Below are positions 1 through 26,960 of a stretch of DNA of 64,000 bases, one piece after another. Positions within the stretch are counted from its first letter, which is position 1, and every line of letters begins with the position of its first letter. Location of the stretch: positions 49,103,501-49,167,500 of the forward strand of contig NC_134108.1 in the NCBI RefSeq assembly GCF_040939455.1, written 5' to 3'. The notes beneath the pieces were generated by a model. That model worked only from the letters and a program-made list of their open reading frames with translations. It was not told where the DNA came from and did not search any database. Both the position numbers and the translations under genes were made by a program. Source of the stretch: Microcebus murinus (lineage: Eukaryota; Chordata; Mammalia; Primates; Cheirogaleidae).

Positions 1-345
1 TCAAGTAAACTATAATATATTTATACAGTGGAATAATATTTATAAACTAAAAAGAATTAGGTAAATTATGTAAACTTATATGGAAAGATGTCAAAGACCA
101 TAACTAACTGATACAAGCAAGTTGCAGAATAATGTTTACAGTATAGTGGCATAAGTATACTATATGTAAAAAAGAATATATGCAAATGTATAGAAAAAAG
201 ACTACAAAGGGTATAAACCCAACAGTGATTACCTCTCAGAAGTGTTGGATTTGGAGGATGGAGGTGTGAATAGTAACTTTTACTTTTTACTCTATTATTT
301 GGAATTTATAATTTGTATGTACTTGTATAAGGCTGTATAGGTGAA
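1..345 (+). repeat. Old L1 3'-end fragment
   Basis: AT-rich sequence inside an AK9 intron. It has phrases typical of old mammalian L1 3' untranslated regions: an 'acagtggaataatatt' motif, then a 'gattacctctcagaagtgttggatttgga' type block and an AT-rich tail (shown shortened). The family is recognised by eye only and the left end is cut by the window. Confidence 0.5.
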
Positions 346-399
346 ATTATTTTAATTTTTTAAATCATTGTATTTTCTATGAAAAAAATAAAATAATAG

Positions 400-2537
400 T
401 TAATATGTTAATACCAGGAAAAGCGGCCTGCATTGACAAGTTATGTATCACACCACAAGAGCTGATTTCTCGCCTGGGAGAATTTGGACAGTTCTGCCCT
501 GTCAGCCTGGCAGAAACAAATGAATTACTTGATTGCTCTGTAACGGACTCCTTGGAATTTGCAGCAGAGTTCAGGGGGCACTATTATAAAATGAGTTCTC
601 AGGAAAAACTGAATGTAAGTTTGTTCCTAACTCCAAAAATTTACTAAGGAAAGAAAATGCCTTATCTTGGAATTTGTCAAATAGGAAGGGGTGGGCATTG
701 CTGGGGACACCCAGAAACTTGGGATCAGGAGCTCCATTATTAGAAAGTGTGAGTCTGGGACCAGTGAGGCAACTCAGTGGTCAGTCCTGCAACTGCACTG
801 CAGGATATATTTGGAAACATTGCAGAAGTCCAAGGTCAGTGATGGCCCCTTGGTCTGGACCAGCCTAATAGATGGAGAGAGCCAAGGTGAGCCACTCCAG
901 TTCTGGGATGCTGAGCATCAAGGGCTCTGCCCACAGGTGGGCACCCCAGGGATTCAGCTCAGGGGCTGCAGAAGGAAAATCAGAGTCAGTGGAAATGAAG
1001 CAAGAGCTGACATATGTCTCCTGGGCTTTAAATTGTTTTCTATTGCTAGAATTTCCCATACACCTTATATTTCTGTTTAATAGAGCAGAATATAGATTTG
1101 TTCTGATATTATAATGTCCATAATTGGATGATATAAAAAGATTGGTGGTTGAAAACAATAATGAAAACAAAGATGCCTCTGAACATTTTATTTTCCGCTA
1201 AGAATTAGAATTTTTTATCCCTTTATTAAGGAGACACCATTTTTTCCTGCTTATTTAAATGGTAAACACAAAATTTTAAACTGAAATGACATTAGAGATC
1301 ATGTCTCTGGCCCACCCCCTCCATTTTACAGAGTGGTACCCCAAGCTGAAGAAGTCAACTCACCTGCCAAAGGGCACCCAACTGGTTAATTATGCGGCAG
1401 GACAGGAAGACAGGCCGGCATGCTCCACTGCCCGTCATGTCATAGGAGTGCAGCAAATGTTTTTGTATGAATGAGTGAGATTAGGAGAGACCGTAGATGT
1501 GATCAGTCAGGAGTTTAAGGAACCTCCAGTCAGGGGAGAAGTTATCACAGTGCAGGAGCAACAGATGCCACTACTGAAAATGGGGAGGGATACTCTGGTT
1601 TCTCTTCAAAACGAATAAGTCTTTTTCCTTTTACTGAAAATGGGGAGAGCACAGGAGAGCCTGGGTGAATTTCTGATTGGCATAGCATTCCTGGTTTAAA
1701 TGGTCTTGCTAGTGTAACCCTTTTTTGGTGTACATTTATGAGGTGCAAGTGTCATTTTGTTGCACGGATAGATTGCACAGTGGTCAAGTTAGGGCTTTTA
1801 GGGTATCTGTCACCCAAATAATGTATATTGTACCCATTGAGTAATTTCTCATCATCCACTCCCTCCTGTCCCCCCACCACCCTGTGATCTTTTTCTAATA
1901 GAAATTCTTGGAGAACCCAGAATTATACGTGCCTCCCTTAGCACCCCATGCGCTCCCATCAGCTGACATGCTTCCCAAAAGGCTGACGCTGTCAGAGCTG
2001 AAGAGTCGGTTCCCCAAGTGTGCCGAGCTCCAGGGCTACTGCCCAGTGACCTACCGAGATGGACAACAAAGGCAAGTCCTCGCCTTCCTGCAAGTACAGA
2101 ATGATAGCTGTACCCAGAACTAGTGGTTCATATAACAATCTTAACATTTTTGTCAAAAGGTTGCTATCATTTAGTTGGAAAAATGTTCTATTTCTTCCTC
2201 AAGCTGCATAAGTAGAAAAATTAAACATTTTTTATGTTTTATTTAAATGGTTTTGCATATTAATTATATAGTACGGGGTTTGGGGTTTGTTTTTTGGCTT
2301 TTCAGATATGAAGCCCTAGTACCTGGTAACATTAACTATGCTGCAGAATATCGCAATCGTATATATATTTGTGAAAGTGAAGAAAAACTCCAGAAATTTT
2401 TGAGGTGAGACCATTCACTAAATCACAAATATTTATTGAATTTCTTCTGTGCTCCATGCAGCATACTGGGGAATTAGGTAGGGGAGATCTATATGTGAGA
2501 GTGTGTGGGGGGGGGGGTGTGAAAGAGAGAGAGAGAG

Positions 2538-2568
<31 letters not shown>

Positions 2569-5402
2569 TGGTGAACAGGACTAGTCCCTGCCATCCCAAA
2601 GCCTGAAGTCCAGGGTAAGATGAACTTTAAGTACCTGATAACAGAATGTGATGGAGTTTAGGGTGGGGAAATGCCTGGCCTTCTGGAACAGTGTAGCCCG
2701 AAGGTCTGACTGAATTGTCTGTTGGGTAAGGCCAGAATAAAGAGTGGGACTTGGCTAGATGAGGGGAAAGAGGGACATGTTCCAAGCAAAGGGACCCACA
2801 CACAAACCTGGCCCAGGGATCACTGAACTGCCAGGAATTCAGCATGGCTGGATGTGACATGAAGAGGGACAAAGGAGCAAAGGTGAGGCTGGTGGTGGGG
2901 AGCAGGGCCAGAGCTTGGGAGGTCAAGTAAAACCACTACGAAGCATTTGGACTTGACTCAAGGGCAATATGAGTACATTGGTTGTAAGTTAGGTCAGTGT
3001 CATAATCAAATTTGCTCTGGAGTGAGACCATCACTGGAGTATTGATAATGGGTTGGGGGCAGGAAGACCAGTTATGAGGCTGTCTGAGTAATCCTGTCCA
3101 ACATTTGGCGGCCTGTTTAAACTCACCTATAAGAGTCATGTGGGGAAAGCAGGCTTGGGACCACGCCCTGAGAGACACCAAGAGCTGAGACAGGAGACTG
3201 AGAAGGAACCACAGTGAGGTGAAAGAGGCGTCGGAGGGGAGGCAGAAAGGCTCTGGGATGGTGTGACCAGCAGGTTGAAATGCTGCTTTAGAGGTCAAGC
3301 AGTCAAGGGCTGTGAAGTGTTTGAGATTGAAGCGGCAGCAGCTCATGGGTGCCGTTGGCAAGAAAGGCTCAGTCGAGCAAAGTGAGTGGAAGTCAGCCAC
3401 AGAGGTCCGAAGAGTGGATGAAAGATGAGGAAATGAAGGCCTTGCCTGTAGTCCAGAGTTTAAGAACACAGATGCCTACAGCAGGCGGGAGGCAGAGGAC
3501 CCGAGGGAAGCAGATTGGCTGTGAAGCCATCACAGTGTGGGGACTGCTGCACACCAGGCTGCCTATAGCCTGGCTACAGGGAGCAGCAGCTCCTCATGCA
3601 CTGCCAGACATTTCTGCTTTACCTTTCCACAAGGAGCTGGAAACCAGATTTCTTTTTAAATTGTTCAGATTACTCATGACTGATTCAAATTTAAAAATAA
3701 TATACCATGTAGATCAAATCACATCTACAGATAGCATTTGTGTAGTAGCTTGCAATCTCTAGGGAAGCTCACTGCTTGAAGAAGATTAATTATAAAAAAA
3801 GAAGAGATGTTATCTGCTGGAAGAAATGCAAGAAGTGAAGGAGGTTTGTCTTTTTTTTTTAATGGGGGAATTATGAGGATGTTTACATGCAGATACATGG
3901 GAAGGACCCAATAAAGAAGGAAAAGCCAGGTGCAAGGGAGAGGGAGTGAGAAATTGCTATAGTAAGATACCCAGAGAGAAGCTGCAGGATCCAATGTGTG
4001 AGCAGAGACTGGTGTCAGGTGGGAGGTACCTCTGCTTGTGACCAGCAGCTGAGGAAGTCCAACCTGATGGCCTTTTTGTGTATAGCACGGCATCTGCCTG
4101 GGGGTAAGAGGGTCCTTAGAAGAGTCAGAAGTTTGAGGAATAAAGTCTTATATAGTTGCTGTGAACAATAAGAAAGCTGAGACTAGGTGGGCAGGGATGG
4201 AGACCCAGGTGGGTGGATGGCCATAAACTTTTAGGAGCCCCAATCTTCCCACTCGTATAATTTTCTCCAGGGGAGGAAAACAAGTAGTGAACTTTATCTT
4301 GTAATTGTCTCTTGCATATTCCTATATACACACAATGAGTATATTTGTGAACAACCTTCTAATGAACTTTGTGTTCTTAGGTCACCAATGAAATACTGGG
4401 ATCAGAAGCTTCCGCACAAACTGCCCCCATTAAGGGAACCTATAAGTCTCACTAGTCTTCCTTTGCCTGGATATCTGGAACAGGTTATCTTTCATCATTT
4501 TCTATGATACATGTTAGAAGAGTACAATGGTATCTTCTTTTTAGCAATAATTTTCAAAATTGAAGGCAGAGTTTTCTGATTTTAAGCTGCAAACGATAAA
4601 ATTCAAGTCAAAGTTTTCTGCTGTTAAGCTGCAAATCCACTCTTACCCTATTTTGTTTATGGATGGTTGTTAAAATAAAATGTGTGAAAATCCCCTGCTT
4701 GCATTGCTAATTCCCAGATATCTGCACTAAAGTGAAAAAGAGAGTTGATGTCATAAAATTATTGACATTTGGCATGAATATGTAGTTTGGTTCTTATTTT
4801 TGAATTTCAGTGTCTGTAAAACTTTTTCATAATTTGAAATGTGCAGATTCAGTCTCCATCAGGTTCATTCACTACTGAAAAGAGTTGAGTGGCAGTACAA
4901 TGACAACTGAGCCACAAAGCCCATATTTTGCCCACAATTCAGATGAAGATATTACTTCATCATATTTTATTTATTCAAATATAACTCTTTTTAAAGATAA
5001 TAAAACTTGGCAGCAGCCAACTATTCTTAAAGCTATTTTTTAAATTTCTACAAAATAAAAGCCTAGGACACAACTTTGCTTTATCAGAAATTTTTTTTTC
5101 CAACTTGCCTAGAACGGTTATCCTTTGACCTGGTTTAACTTGAAAATTCCAGATGAGGCTCACCCAGAAATGAGTCTTCTCATAAATGCTGAATTTTATC
5201 AGGAGGGCCTCACATCTTCTTCTAGGCTCCCGAATCTTGGCTACAGTGATAACTGTGGTCTCTGGAATTCTTTGTCAGGTGGCCAAGGGTCCTCACAGTG
5301 GCAGGCAATATGGCCAGTTTTGAGAGTGGAAGCAGATATGGGCTAAGACAACTCAAAGCCCAGTCTCCCTCCCTCCCTCCCTCCCTCCCTCCCTCCCTCC
5401 CT

Positions 5403-5477
<75 letters not shown>

Positions 5478-6685
5478 TCCTTTTTGTTATGAAAAATGCC
5501 AAACAGATAAAAATAAAATTGTGTAGTGAAGCCCATACATGTACCCACCACCCAGCTGGCACTAAGCCAATATGTAATTTTCCTTTTCCTAATCAAATGT
5601 GTTTGTGTTTCTTTCTTGTTGGCTAAGTAATCATCTAACCATCTTCATGAGCCCCATCCCTACCCCCAGGAGGCTATTTGAGGCAAGGAATAAGCCTCTT
5701 TATTTGGTTGCACTAAGAAAAGAAAACAAACTTAAATATACACATACTTGACTTTGTTCCCTACCTGCAGGGCATCGCAGCTCCTCTAATTAAAGCAATG
5801 AATGCAGCAGGATGCTTAAAGCCCAAGTTCCCCTTCTTAAGTATAAGGAGATCTGCACTAGTATACATAGCACTTCATCTAAAAGGTATGTCTTTTTTTA
5901 AAATTACATACTACTCAGAACTAATGTAACATTAATGGTAACATACGTGATGAATAGGATTGTTAAACTGGGTTGGTTGCTTGGTTGGGAGACTGTGTGT
6001 GTGTGTGTGTGTCTCAAATATAATACAGGGCAAATATTTTAAAGATAATATAAAAATTGAATTTCTAGTTTTCAAAGCAGAGACTATAATATAGTCAGCT
6101 CTCGCAGGGGTGGGGAACCTGGGGCCTTGGGGCCAGATGTGTCCTTCTGGATCCTTGAGTGCAGCCTTTTGACTGAATCCAAATTTTACAGAATAAATTC
6201 TTTTAATAAACAGATTCATTCTGTGAAGTTTGGATTTGGTCGAGGGGCCGCACTTGCGGATCTGGAGGGCCACATATGATCTTGAGGCTACAGGTTCCCC
6301 ACTCCTGCAAGGTGAATATAGGTAATTATGATCTAAAATAGGATAATCCTGACTGTCATGTGGGATTCGGATATCTCCTCAACCATAGCTGTGCAACTCA
6401 ATCACACAGCCAGTTGTCTTTCTCTTTCCTTTAATGACTCACTGACCTAATAGATTCACAGTTCTGTGAAATTTTTCTACAGCATTTAATCCCAACAGTT
6501 CTGAATATACAAGAAAAAAGTATAAGAAGAAGATGGAACAGTTTGTGGAGAGATGTGAACTCATAACATACTTGGGTGCCAAGATGACCAGAAAATACAA
6601 GGAACCTCAGTTCAGAGCCATTGATTTTGATCATAAATTACAGACCTTCCTCTCTCTCCGAAATATCAACCCAATTAATGGATAG
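400..6685 (+). CDS. AK9: AK9 (adenylate kinase 9), last six coding exons
   Basis: AK9 is a large multi-domain nucleoside mono/diphosphate kinase found in cytosol, nucleus and ciliated cells; only its C terminus is here. Exons are about 400-614 (the acceptor could also be 418), 1902-2071, 2306-2404, 4381-4483, 5771-5885 and 6483-6685, ending with TAG at 6683-6685. All junctions keep one open frame. The visible protein has no kinase P-loop. It holds two related modules of about 75 residues, each with a CPV motif, then AAEFR or AAEYR, then an S-x-EKL-x-KFL helix, followed by a basic Lys/Arg-rich stretch and the end FLSLRNINPING. The intron after 2071 has a GC donor. Upstream exons lie left of the window. 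The gene was identified from the C-terminal sequence and from synteny with ZBTB24, MICAL1, SMPD2 and PPIL6. Confidence 0.85.
2069..2077 (+). other. AK9: GC-AG intron donor in AK9
   Basis: The exon must end at 2071 (AAAG) followed by GCAAGT. With this donor, AG joins A from 2306 to make an Arg codon and the frame stays open as RYEALVPGN. The nearby GT at 2076 would place an in-frame TGA immediately after the junction. The rest of the donor matches the strong AAG/GCAAGT consensus known for GC-AG introns. Confidence 0.8.
2405..4380 (+). other. AK9 intron with simple repeats and old repeat
   Basis: Contains a GT/G-run and (GA)n purine tract at about 2500-2569. A 2.62-3.4 kb stretch resembles an old dispersed mammalian repeat ('tttggacttgactcaagggcaa' and 'gttatgaggctgtctgagtaat' blocks, shortened). 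Similar old sequence recurs near 10760, 22560 and 58560. I cannot name the family. I see no exon in it. Confidence 0.4.
5366..5478 (+). repeat. Compound microsatellite (TCCC)n-(TC)n-(TTTC)n
   Basis: About 110 bp of pure pyrimidine on the + strand in three successive blocks: CCCT/TCCC units, then (CT)n, then (TTTC)n. It lies in the AK9 intron between exons 4381-4483 and 5771-5885. Apparent ORFs on both strands here are Ser/Pro-rich or Arg/Glu-rich translations of the repeat and are not genes. Confidence 0.95.
6105..6307. mobile_element. Palindromic hAT-type MITE
   Basis: A 203-bp element with matching ends, CAGGGGTGGGGAACCTG on the left and CAGGTTCCCCACTCCTG on the right. The two halves are imperfect inverted copies of each other, so the whole element can fold into one long hairpin. 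CAG-type ends and GC-rich borders are typical of non-autonomous hAT elements. I see no clear 8-bp target duplication. It lies in the last AK9 intron, 175 bp before the final exon. Confidence 0.7.
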
Positions 6686-7210
6686 TTTGCTTAGGTAACT
6701 GCAACTTGAATCTCAAGTTGTCACAAAGTGACAGCTGGAAGTCAAGAGCAGTGGACTGAAAATCTGGGCCTCTCTGAAGTACTTTTCCCTCCCAAGAAAC
6801 GCACACACTTGCCAGACTTCAAATGGACTCAAAGTTCTGCCAGCCAGGAAGCAACACTCTTCTGTAAGCATAACTTTTAATACAATACAATTTTAAGGTT
6901 TATTGCTCTTCGCTGAACTTCGATGCTTTAACAAAATAGACATTCCATTTATAATTCCATTTAGAATACTGAAGTAACTTATTTTAATAGATTTATTGTT
7001 TACTTTTCTTTTTAACATTTTCAGTAGAAGTGTTAAAGTCTCTGTTAAAGAAAATTACTCATTAAAGGTTAGAAAGCTTCAAGAAACAAAGTTAACATTG
7101 ATATAAAAACAGAAATATTGGTTATATGTTTTATATAATGAATTGTTTATGAACTTTGTGAACATAAGACACTTTTATTTTCCCAAAATAAATGGATTTT
7201 TTGATAACTA
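6686..7210 (+). other. AK9: AK9 3' UTR
   Basis: AT-rich sequence after the AK9 stop codon with no further open frame. It ends near the AATAAA at 7187-7192, so the expected cleavage site is about 7205-7215. The UTR end is inferred from the signal only. Confidence 0.6.
7187..7192 (+). terminator. AK9: AK9 poly(A) signal
   Basis: Canonical AATAAA about 500 bp after the AK9 stop codon, followed by a T-rich stretch. It is the first canonical hexamer downstream of the stop. Confidence 0.6.
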
Positions 7211-7524
7211 ACTCCCTGCCTCATTTCTTAAGCATTCACTGAAACATCCATTATGCATTATTTTGTAGTTAGATATCACCTGTGGTTTTAAGAAGGATGA
7301 CATCTAGAGAGTCATTATATGTGACGTCTATCAAAAAGCATATGTAGAAGAAAACTTACTAAATTGAATTTGAATGAGATTTTAAAAATAAGACCAACTT
7401 TTCAGCAGCAATATAAAAAGATCTAGAATGTGAAACAGCAAGATTGGCTCTTTAAAACTATAAAAAATATGACCATTAACTGTGTAACCTTGGATAAATC
7501 TTAATTTCTCTGAGCCTTGGTTTC

Positions 7525-7880
<356 letters not shown>

Positions 7881-9149
7881 TGATCCCTATAAATTGAATA
7901 ATGTCAGTTAAAAAGTAGAAGCCTGTTATATATATGTTTTGTATGATTTATTTTATAAAAAATGATTTTTAAACAAAAGCTGTAAGCCTATTGTCAAAGT
8001 TAAAATAAACCTCAAAAGCCTTTACTTTTCCAGGAGACTGGGACTTGCCAGTAGCTAACAAGTTTTTGTGGCAATTTAGGCCCCTAACCACTCTTGTTCC
8101 TGCCCATTTCTTAATGCCTGTAATTTACCATCTTGCCTTTGCCAGACTACCAGCTACTGGCTTTTTTATTCTTAACAAGATGTAAGTGTCCTCAGCTCTC
8201 TTCACCTTGTCTACAAATGAGAACTTATTTAGCATAACTGCAGACAGGGCTACATATCCAGTCTGTTTGCCACATGGCCAGAGAGTGTACTACTGGCTTT
8301 ACACACATTATCTCTTCATTCTTACACCAAGATCATATAAGGAGTAGAATCCAAATTCAGACCTTATCAGCCTAACTATAGAGCCTTGCACATACCCTTA
8401 CCACTTCCTAACTGCAAGCACATCCTGGAAACCACCATAACAGTGTGTGTTCTTAAGGTGTGTCATTGCCTAGAGTCCTTCGTGTGTGTGCGTGTGCATG
8501 TGTGTGGGGGTGTGTGTATCACTCCACACATGCACTCATAGCCACCTGTACTGTTTGCTATCCTTCTCAGGAGAGCAAGTTGTGTTTCCTTTAGCAAGCT
8601 ATGTCAAGGGGTCCCTAACAAGGGAGAACTGCATTTCTGCGATAAGAAAGGAGAACACGTATCATTTAAAAACCTCTTATTGAAATTTTCCTTTTGTTTA
8701 GAAATTATGCTTGCATATTATTATAAATAAAACGTAAACTAGTATTACCAAATATAATGGAAAAATATTCTGCCTGGGTGTCTAGAGACCCTTAATATCT
8801 TCCCTGAGTGAAACAATAAGAGAGTGGGTGGCACTGGGGCTCACCCACAAATTGAGACTCCCTTGTGCCCACCCCTATCCTCAAGCCTCTGTACCAGCCT
8901 TGACTGCTTCAGGAAGAGGCTGAGACAGTACAGCTCTGAGGGCAAAGGAAACTCTTCAGCCAGCCTATGCCTCTATATGGCTTGTTTATACTTGTTTTCA
9001 CTGCAGCCAAAAGAATGATAATTTCACCCAGGGCAGAGAAGTAGTCTTCATATGACAGATCCTAAGAAAAAAAGTCATGCAACTATAATAAATGAAATGT
9101 GGAAAAGTAGGGAAAGGGTTTTGGAATAATTCCTTTCCTTCCTTTTTTT

Positions 9150-9700
9150 AAGTTATACTCAGATCCATTGAGTAGATATCCTACAGGTGACCATTCCTAC
9201 TGCTGGACTCTGTACTGTTGTACCATATTTAAAAATGCTGTGATGAATCTTTCCCTCTTGTATTTAGGATTATTGGCCTGACATAAACTCTGAGAAATAA
9301 AATTGCTGAGTTAAAGGGCATGAATATTCTTAAATGACTATTCATTCACAATTCATATTACCAAACTAGGTTAAAAAGTGGTTATAACAATTCATACCGC
9401 TTCCAGGAGTGCCCAAGAACACCAATTGTATTACTTCTTTACTATCATTTAGCATTATCAGTTTTTTCTTTAATAGGTGAAAAGTAGAACTTTGTTACTT
9501 TAATCTGAATTAATAGTGAGATTGAACATTATTGTTGGTCATTGAACATTATTGTTGAACATATATGTTGGTCACTAGTTTCATTTTATCTTTTGTGAAT
9601 TATGTCTTCCCATCCTTTGCCCTCTGACTTATTAAGCATTTTTAAATTGTTTTGTGTGAGTTCTTCTATGCAACATAGACGTTAACCCTTTGTATTTGTA
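9150..9700 (+). repeat. Old L1 3'-UTR fragment
   Basis: Reads like the diverged L1M 3' UTR: blocks such as 'taaaattgctgagttaaagg' and 'cttcccatcctttgccc', ending in 'gttaaccctttgtatttgt'. The assignment is by eye; exact ends are uncertain. Confidence 0.5.
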
Positions 9701-10513
9701 GTAAATGAATCCTCTTTTTTAGGAAAAGAAAACCTGTTTATCATTCCCTTACGATTTTGAATAGTGTTCTAAGCTCTGGAAATTCTTCCACCTCCAGAGA
9801 TTTAATAAATATTCTATTCTGTTTTCCCTTACTTTTTTAAAAAAGTATATTTAATTTAAGGGAGGGAGGAAGGAGTAAAGTCAACATGGATCCTGAGTAA
9901 AACTGCCTTGAAGAAAAGGCAAGCCTCCACTATGGGTGGCTGATACTGGAAGATCCTTCAGACTCAGCTTCCTCTCACAGAGTTTGTGCTCTAGTGAGCA
10001 CTGACTGAATGAGGAAATGGGAGTGCCTGGCTTACCTTGGCACTGAGTCATCTTCAGCTGTTGAGGATCTGTGGAGGACAAGTGTTTCTACTGCAACCTA
10101 TGTGGCAGCAAAAATAATGGGGCAGTCAAGTCCTAGGACTGAGCTCTTTTCCTGCTGGCATGCAAAGTCAGCTAGAGCTCCCCGCCATCCCACTTGGACC
10201 CCCCCAAATCTGGAAGATTTAGAGGCAATTCAGGATGAAGGGGAAACCTCAGAGAAGGGGAACATGAGGCTTGAGCTAGTTTTAATAAAAGCTAGCAAAT
10301 ATGTAAGAGCAAGGCCAATAATTACACTTCCAGTTTCAAAATCATGAAGGCTACAGATGGCATGTTGGGGACCTGGAAGAGGGATGGTAATAAATTATAA
10401 ATAAGTAGGTATTTGGTGAAGCATAAATTGAGAGGAGGAAAATGATGCAATAAATAGTTAAAAATAGGTGGTGAGCAGATTTGGGTGGGGCTTGCAGACC
10501 ATATAAAGAAGCT

Positions 10514-10752
10514 TGACCAGCCTGGGCAACATAGCAAGACCCCATCTGTCTCTACAAAATAAATGTTTTAAAAATTAGCCTGGCATGGTGGCTTGTACCT
10601 ATAGTCCCAGCTACTCAGGAGGCTGAGACAGGAGGATCACTGGAGCCCAGGAGTTCAAGGTTGCAGTTAGTTATGATCTCACCACTGCACTCCAGCCTTC
10701 GGTGACAGGGTGAGACCCTGTCTCAAAAATAAATAAATAAATAATAAGAAGA
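10514..10752 (+). mobile_element. Alu SINE, 5'-truncated
   Basis: Forward Alu starting inside the left arm ('gaccagcctgggcaacatag') with a full right arm and an A-rich AAATAAATA tail. The flanking duplication AAAGAAGCT lies at 10505-10513 and 10753-10761. Confidence 0.9.
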
Positions 10753-10964
10753 AAAGAAGCTAGGACTTTATCCAGAGGGCAGGTGGAAGCCACAATGGAT
10801 TCTAAGCAGGGGAGAGATTCTAGGCTTTGGATCTGACTTGTGCTTAGAGATTTTCTATCCTCCTGTGTATTCAGGGAACAGCACTGCAGCTAAGACTAGA
10901 GACCCTCAGCAGCCTACTGAAGAAAGATGATGTAAGTCAGAATAATAATAATCATTTTAATTAC

Positions 10965-11150
10965 AGCAGACATGAGTTAAACCAAGCACTTACTAAGCCC
11001 ATTACCTGCTTAACCTTGCTTACGCCACAGGAACCCTACCAAGTTGGCATTAGTGTTAACATCTCCATCATCTTACAGGTAAACAAGGTCGTGAGAATAA
11101 TCTGCCCGAGATCTCTCAGAACCCAGGTGTGTCGAACCAGAGAGCTCTCT
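10965..11150 (+). repeat. MIR-like fragment
   Basis: Shows the MIR layout: 'gcacttactaagcccatta', then an 'aggtaaacaaggtcgtgaga' equivalent of the tacagatgag block, then an 'agaacccaggtgtgtcgaac' type end. Diverged. Confidence 0.5.
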
Positions 11151-11399
11151 TCATTCCCTTGGACTAAGGCCATCGGAAACGGGGAGGAAAAGGAGGCAGA
11201 CGTGAAAAAGTTACTATTATTAGCATTAGATAGTGACGGTAATGCGCTCTCATTCCTTCACCACACAGTCAAGAACTTGATGCCATGTCTGGGAAGAGGC
11301 AAAATTGATTAAGGTGTCAGTGAGGAGCTAACGTTTAATACAACATAAAACTTCCCACAGTGCAGGGTTTCAAGGCCATTCCCATCCCTTAACCCCAAT

Positions 11400-11807
11400 T
11401 TAGCGCAAAGACCACGCCCGCCTGCGAGCCCCCGGCGCCCCGCCCCCACGCGCCGCGCCCCGCCCCCTCTTGCGCCCCGCCCGCCGCCTGCGCCCCGCCT
11501 GCCCCTTGCGCCGCGCCAAGCCCCGCCCCGCCCTTGCGCCCGCCCTTGTGCCCGCCCCTTGCGTCGCGCCCCGCCCCCTCGCGCCGAGACGGCTGCCGGG
11601 GGCGCCTCCGCGGGCCACGTGGTCGGGCGTCGCTTCCGGGTTGGCTGCCGCGGCTGCGGCGGCGCAGGGACCCAAGTCTAGGCGGCGCAGAAGCCCCTGA
11701 TACCGGCGAGGCGGAGAGGAGGGCTGATGCTGGTCTGGTACTGGGGCGCCCGCCAGGCAGCCGGGTGGGCTGGCCGCGACCCGGACCCCGCCGGGCGCCC
11801 TTGAGAG
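11400..11807 (+). promoter_or_regulatory. ZBTB24: ZBTB24 CpG-island promoter and exon 1
   Basis: Very GC-rich. From 11405 to 11580 there is an array of CCGCCC/CCCCGCCC boxes (Sp/KLF sites on the minus strand) in short imperfect repeats with TTGCGCC spacers. These are followed by a palindromic E-box CACGTG at 11616-11621 and an ETS-like CTTCCGGG at 11633-11640. A strong donor GAG/GTAGGT at 11807/11808 fits the end of a non-coding exon 1, joined to the acceptor at 12446. Transcription probably starts around 11600-11680 (inference). The long ORFs on both strands here are GC-driven shadows. Confidence 0.75.
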
Positions 11808-12426
11808 GTAGGTCGGCCGCGCGCCCGCCGTCCATGGCTGGGGACCCCCGGCTGCGTCCACCCCTACCCAGCCGTCTGCTCCTCTGGCGGGCCCGAGGGT
11901 CCTGACCCCTGATCTGGGGGCTTCCCCCGCGCCGCCGCTGCCTGCTCTGCCGGCCCGGGGCTCCGGAGGTTCACGCGCCGGCTGGCGCCAGCCTGGGGTT
12001 TCCCGGCTGCCCTTCCACAGCGAGGCCCCTTTACTCTTTACGTTATTATTATCTTGCGGCTACCCCAAATTCACAGTTCACGTGTACGTTTTCTTCGCCT
12101 TTTTCAATATTTTCACAGAAGAAATAGCTAATATGTGAGATGGAATCATTGCGATATTTGTGCAGCCATAGAAAGTTAGCGTTGGAAAGGACTTTAAAGG
12201 TAACTAATCCCATTCCTTCCTTTTAGAAAAAAAAACAGACCCTGAGAGGCTACATAGATAATGGAAAGTCACCCAGCTAGGTAACGGTGCAACCGGAATG
12301 AAAACTCAAAGCTACATTTTAAAATGAACTTTTTTTAAATAGTAAAATTCAGTTAATCAGGTTAAGTGAATAGTAGGTTCATGTGGTATGGGATTAACGT
12401 TTTAGACAATGCTTCCTCCTCTTTAA

Positions 12427-26960
<14,534 letters not shown>

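Noticed and set aside
5222..5596. ORF with Arg/Glu repeat on the minus strand and Ser/Leu/Pro repeat on the plus strand
   Set aside because: Translation of the compound microsatellite.
6499..6685. Acceptor at 6497-6498 for the last AK9 exon
   Set aside because: From that site the phase-1 frame stops early; the acceptor at 6481-6482 keeps the conserved C terminus open.
11389..11905. Several long overlapping ORFs on both strands in the ZBTB24 promoter
   Set aside because: Low-complexity Arg/Pro/Ala/Gly translations of GC boxes; no homology, and they overlap a clear CpG-island promoter.
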